Positions 4,728-5,968 of a DNA stretch of 5,968 nucleotides are shown one piece after another. Every line of letters starts with the position of its first letter. Position 1 is the stretch's first letter. Below the pieces are notes generated by a model. That model did no database searches. It saw only the letters and a list, made by a program, of their open reading frames with translations, and was not told where the DNA came from. Source of the stretch: JBFLXN01 sp040755715 [NCBI: Candidatus Edwardsbacteria bacterium] (GTDB lineage: Bacteria > Edwardsbacteria > AC1 > JBFLXN01); contig JBFLXN010000164.1 of NCBI GenBank assembly GCA_040755715.1, positions 1-5,968 of the forward strand, read 5' to 3'. The translations under genes and the position numbers were made by a program.

Positions 4728-5441
4728 ATGTTTAACAAAACCAAAATTGATGAAATCATTGAAAAGAACGGCGGCACCCAATCAGGATTGGTGGCAATGC
4801 TTCAAGATATTCAACAAGAATACAACTACATTCCCCAAGAAACCCTCGTCTATCTCTCAGAGAAGTTACATCTCCCCTTGATTCATCTCTATAGTTTAGC
4901 CACTTTTTATCGTGCGCTTAGATTAACAGAAACAGGACGGCACTTCATCAATGTCTGTCTGGGCACAGCTTGCCATGTCAGAGGGGCACCGAGAATCTTA
5001 GAAGAAATTCAGAGAAAATTAAATATTATGCCTGGTGAGACTACCAAAGATAAAATGTTCACCTTAGAGACCGTTAATTGTCTCGGAGCTTGTGCTCTCG
5101 GACCTATTGTCGTGGTTGATGGTGAATACTATGGTCAGGTCAGTCTGAGAAAGGTAGATACTATTCTAAAGAAATACGCAAAGGAAGAAAAACCGCCTGA
5201 GCAGCCACCACCCCAACAGCCTGAAGTTCCTCCATTGCCTCCAGAAAAACCTGCGGTTCCACTTCTTCCCATAGAAGAAATACCAAAGAAGCCCAAAGTA
5301 AAAAAGGAAAAACCTAAAGCAAAGAAACCTAAAAAGAAAGTAACAAAGAAAAAACCGAGAGTGAAGAAAGAAAAACCTAAGGCAAAGAAAGTCACAAAAA
5401 GACCAAGCCCAAAAAAGAAAAGACCAAAGAAGAGAAAGTAA
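4728..5441 (+). CDS. nuoE: NuoE-type [2Fe-2S] subunit with a Pro- and Lys-rich tail
   Basis: Residues 1-150 form a complete NuoE/HydC-type thioredoxin-like ferredoxin domain (the 24 kDa subunit of complex I and of NAD-linked hydrogenases). The four cluster ligands are present as C77-x4-C82 and C118-x3-C122, within CLGTAC and CLGAC. The domain passes electrons between a flavin subunit (NuoF/HydB) and other iron-sulfur centres. The family usually ends near residue 150-170. Here about 87 extra residues follow: a proline-rich linker (about 155-185), then a highly basic Lys/Pro tail (187-237) with almost no acidic residues, resembling histone H1 tails. The tail holds a 13-residue repeat, KPKVKKEKPKAKK at 188-200 and KPRVKKEKPKAKK at 209-221. 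AAGGAG six bases before the ATG supports the start. The gene precedes the DRTGG gene by 3 bases. No NuoF or hydrogenase gene follows in the window, so its partner is unseen. Confidence 0.93.
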   Translation: MFNKTKIDEIIEKNGGTQSGLVAMLQDIQQEYNYIPQETLVYLSEKLHLPLIHLYSLATFYRALRLTETGRHFINVCLGTACHVRGAPRILEEIQRKLNIMPGETTKDKMFTLETVNCLGACALGPIVVVDGEYYGQVSLRKVDTILKKYAKEEKPPEQPPPQQPEVPPLPPEKPAVPLLPIEEIPKKPKVKKEKPKAKKPKKKVTKKKPRVKKEKPKAKKVTKRPSPKKKRPKKRK

Positions 5442-5444
5442 AAT

Positions 5445-5801
5445 ATGCTTCTTAAAGAAATCTCCGAAATTCTAAAAGCAGAAGTCTTAGTCGGTGAAGA
5501 TTCCTTGAATGTGGAGATTTGCGCTGCCGAGGCTTCTGACCTGATGAGTGATGTCTTATCCTTCACCAAACCAGGTGTCATTCTTTTGACCGGGCTGGCA
5601 AATTCCCATACTATTCGCACTGCCGAACTGGCTGACCTGGCCGCAATAATCTTTGTCCGCGGCAAAAAACCTAATCGCGAGACGCTCAATTTGGCAAAAG
5701 CAAAAAGGATACCACTACTTTCTACTTATCATCATATGTTTGAAGCCTGTGGTTTGTTAGCCAAAAAAGGATTAAAAGGGACTAACGAGACAAGCGTCTA
5801 A
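5445..5801 (+). CDS. DRTGG-domain protein
   Basis: This 118-residue protein matches the small stand-alone DRTGG proteins: an N-terminal LKEISEILKAEVL segment, the conserved ASDLMSDVLSF (30-40), a PGVILLTGL strand (43-51), and a C-terminal PLLSTYHHMFEACGLL (90-105). It has no signal peptide or membrane segment. The biochemical role of the domain is not settled; it also occurs in phosphotransacetylase-like and CBS-containing proteins and is thought to be regulatory. Stand-alone members are often encoded beside NuoE-, NuoF- and [FeFe]-hydrogenase genes, which fits its place 3 bases after nuoE and implies co-transcription and translational coupling. No good Shine-Dalgarno sequence is seen beyond A/G-rich bases in the nuoE end, consistent with coupling. 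The operon seems to end here, because the next frame is on the other strand. Confidence 0.85.
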   Translation: MLLKEISEILKAEVLVGEDSLNVEICAAEASDLMSDVLSFTKPGVILLTGLANSHTIRTAELADLAAIIFVRGKKPNRETLNLAKAKRIPLLSTYHHMFEACGLLAKKGLKGTNETSV

Positions 5802-5873
5802 AAAATTAGTGGATGGATAAAATTCAATGCAAAATTAGCAATTAACGGTTGAATGCAAAATAAAAGTGAGCAG
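5802..5873. other. Convergent intergenic region with short repeats
   Basis: This AT-rich spacer lies between two converging frames. AATGCAAAAT is repeated directly at 5826-5835 and 5852-5861. AAAATTAGC (5831-5839) and GCTAATTTT (5873-5881) form a perfect 9-base inverted repeat that ends in T's on the plus strand, and a related AAAAATTAG lies at 5801-5809. It may serve as a weak terminator for the nuoE operon, although the 33-base loop makes that uncertain. Confidence 0.35.
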
Positions 5874-5966
5874 CTAATTTTTAAGTAATTCTTGAATTTT
5901 TTCTTTTGATTTTGAGTTGATTTCAAATAATAAATTTTTAATAATTTCAGATTTTTGTTCTTTCTC
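5874..5966 (-). CDS. C-terminal end of an unidentified convergent gene (partial)
   Basis: From the window edge the minus strand is open for 30 codons and ends with TAG at 5876-5874. The visible product, EKEQKSEIIKNLLFEINSK then SKEKIQELLKN, is highly charged and looks like amphipathic helix. No family can be named from it. The last 95 bases contain only 16 G or C by count, far fewer than gdhA or nuoE, and codons are almost all AAA, GAA, ATT and TTA. This hints at a horizontally acquired or rarely expressed gene, but an open stretch of this length can also arise by chance. Confidence 0.4.
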   Translation of the reverse strand, partial: EKEQKSEIIKNLLFEINSKSKEKIQELLKN

Positions 5967-5968
5967 AA

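Noticed and set aside
4957-4975. Sigma-54-like GGCAC...TTGC inside nuoE
   Set aside because: The spacing is three bases instead of five, and it lies in the codons for the cluster-binding cysteine loop.
5135-5689. A 184-codon minus-strand frame overlapping the nuoE and DRTGG genes
   Set aside because: Its phenylalanine/glycine-rich product is the antisense image of the Lys/Pro-rich nuoE tail. Both plus-strand genes have clear family matches, and nuoE also has a promoter and ribosome binding site.
5801-5882. Possible integron attC-like site (GTTGAAT near 5850)
   Set aside because: Only one core box fits GTTRRRY. No partner RYYYAAC box or paired-arm structure was found, and no integrase is present.

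Overview
The window reads as chromosomal DNA of an AT-rich, probably anaerobic and fermentative bacterium from an uncultured lineage. The best lineage clue is a decayed C-terminal sorting domain of the FlgD-like / type IX secretion kind at 906-1070, common in the FCB superphylum and WOR-3-like candidate phyla. This placement is an inference and was not tested by a search.

Layout. The left quarter (1-1563) has no intact gene. It holds the probable first codons of a leftward gene (1-26), a pyrimidine-rich tract, a broken IS200-type transposase remnant (226-483) between two inverted hairpin-plus-13-mer units, a consensus sigma-54 promoter pointing left (733-749), the sorting-domain remnant behind its own sigma-70-like promoter (1146-1175), arrays of 8-base units, and three near-identical palindromes (1409-1518). 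It looks like a graveyard of mobile and secreted-protein genes.

The right part is ordinary coding DNA. A GAF-AAA+-Fis sigma-54 activator (1564-3066, minus) diverges from a glutamate dehydrogenase gene (3321-4571, plus); both have good sigma-70 promoters in the shared intergenic region. Next come a NuoE-type [2Fe-2S] protein (4728-5441) with an unusual proline-rich then lysine-rich tail of about 87 residues, and a DRTGG-domain protein (5445-5801) 3 bases later. The last 95 bases are extremely AT-rich and hold the C-terminal end of a convergent gene.

How the parts may fit. Glutamate dehydrogenase makes NAD(P)H from glutamate. NuoE-type proteins with DRTGG partners are typical of NAD-linked [FeFe]-hydrogenase gene sets, which would reoxidise it. 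The gdhA and nuoE promoters share a nearly identical element overlapping the -35 box (GCAAGATTTTTCCCTTGA against GCAAGATTTTCCTTGA), duplicated upstream of nuoE, which suggests a common regulator. The sigma-54 activator is a reasonable candidate to act on the sigma-54 promoter 0.8 kb from its 3' end, but no intact gene lies directly behind that promoter. I saw no tRNA, rRNA or CRISPR array.
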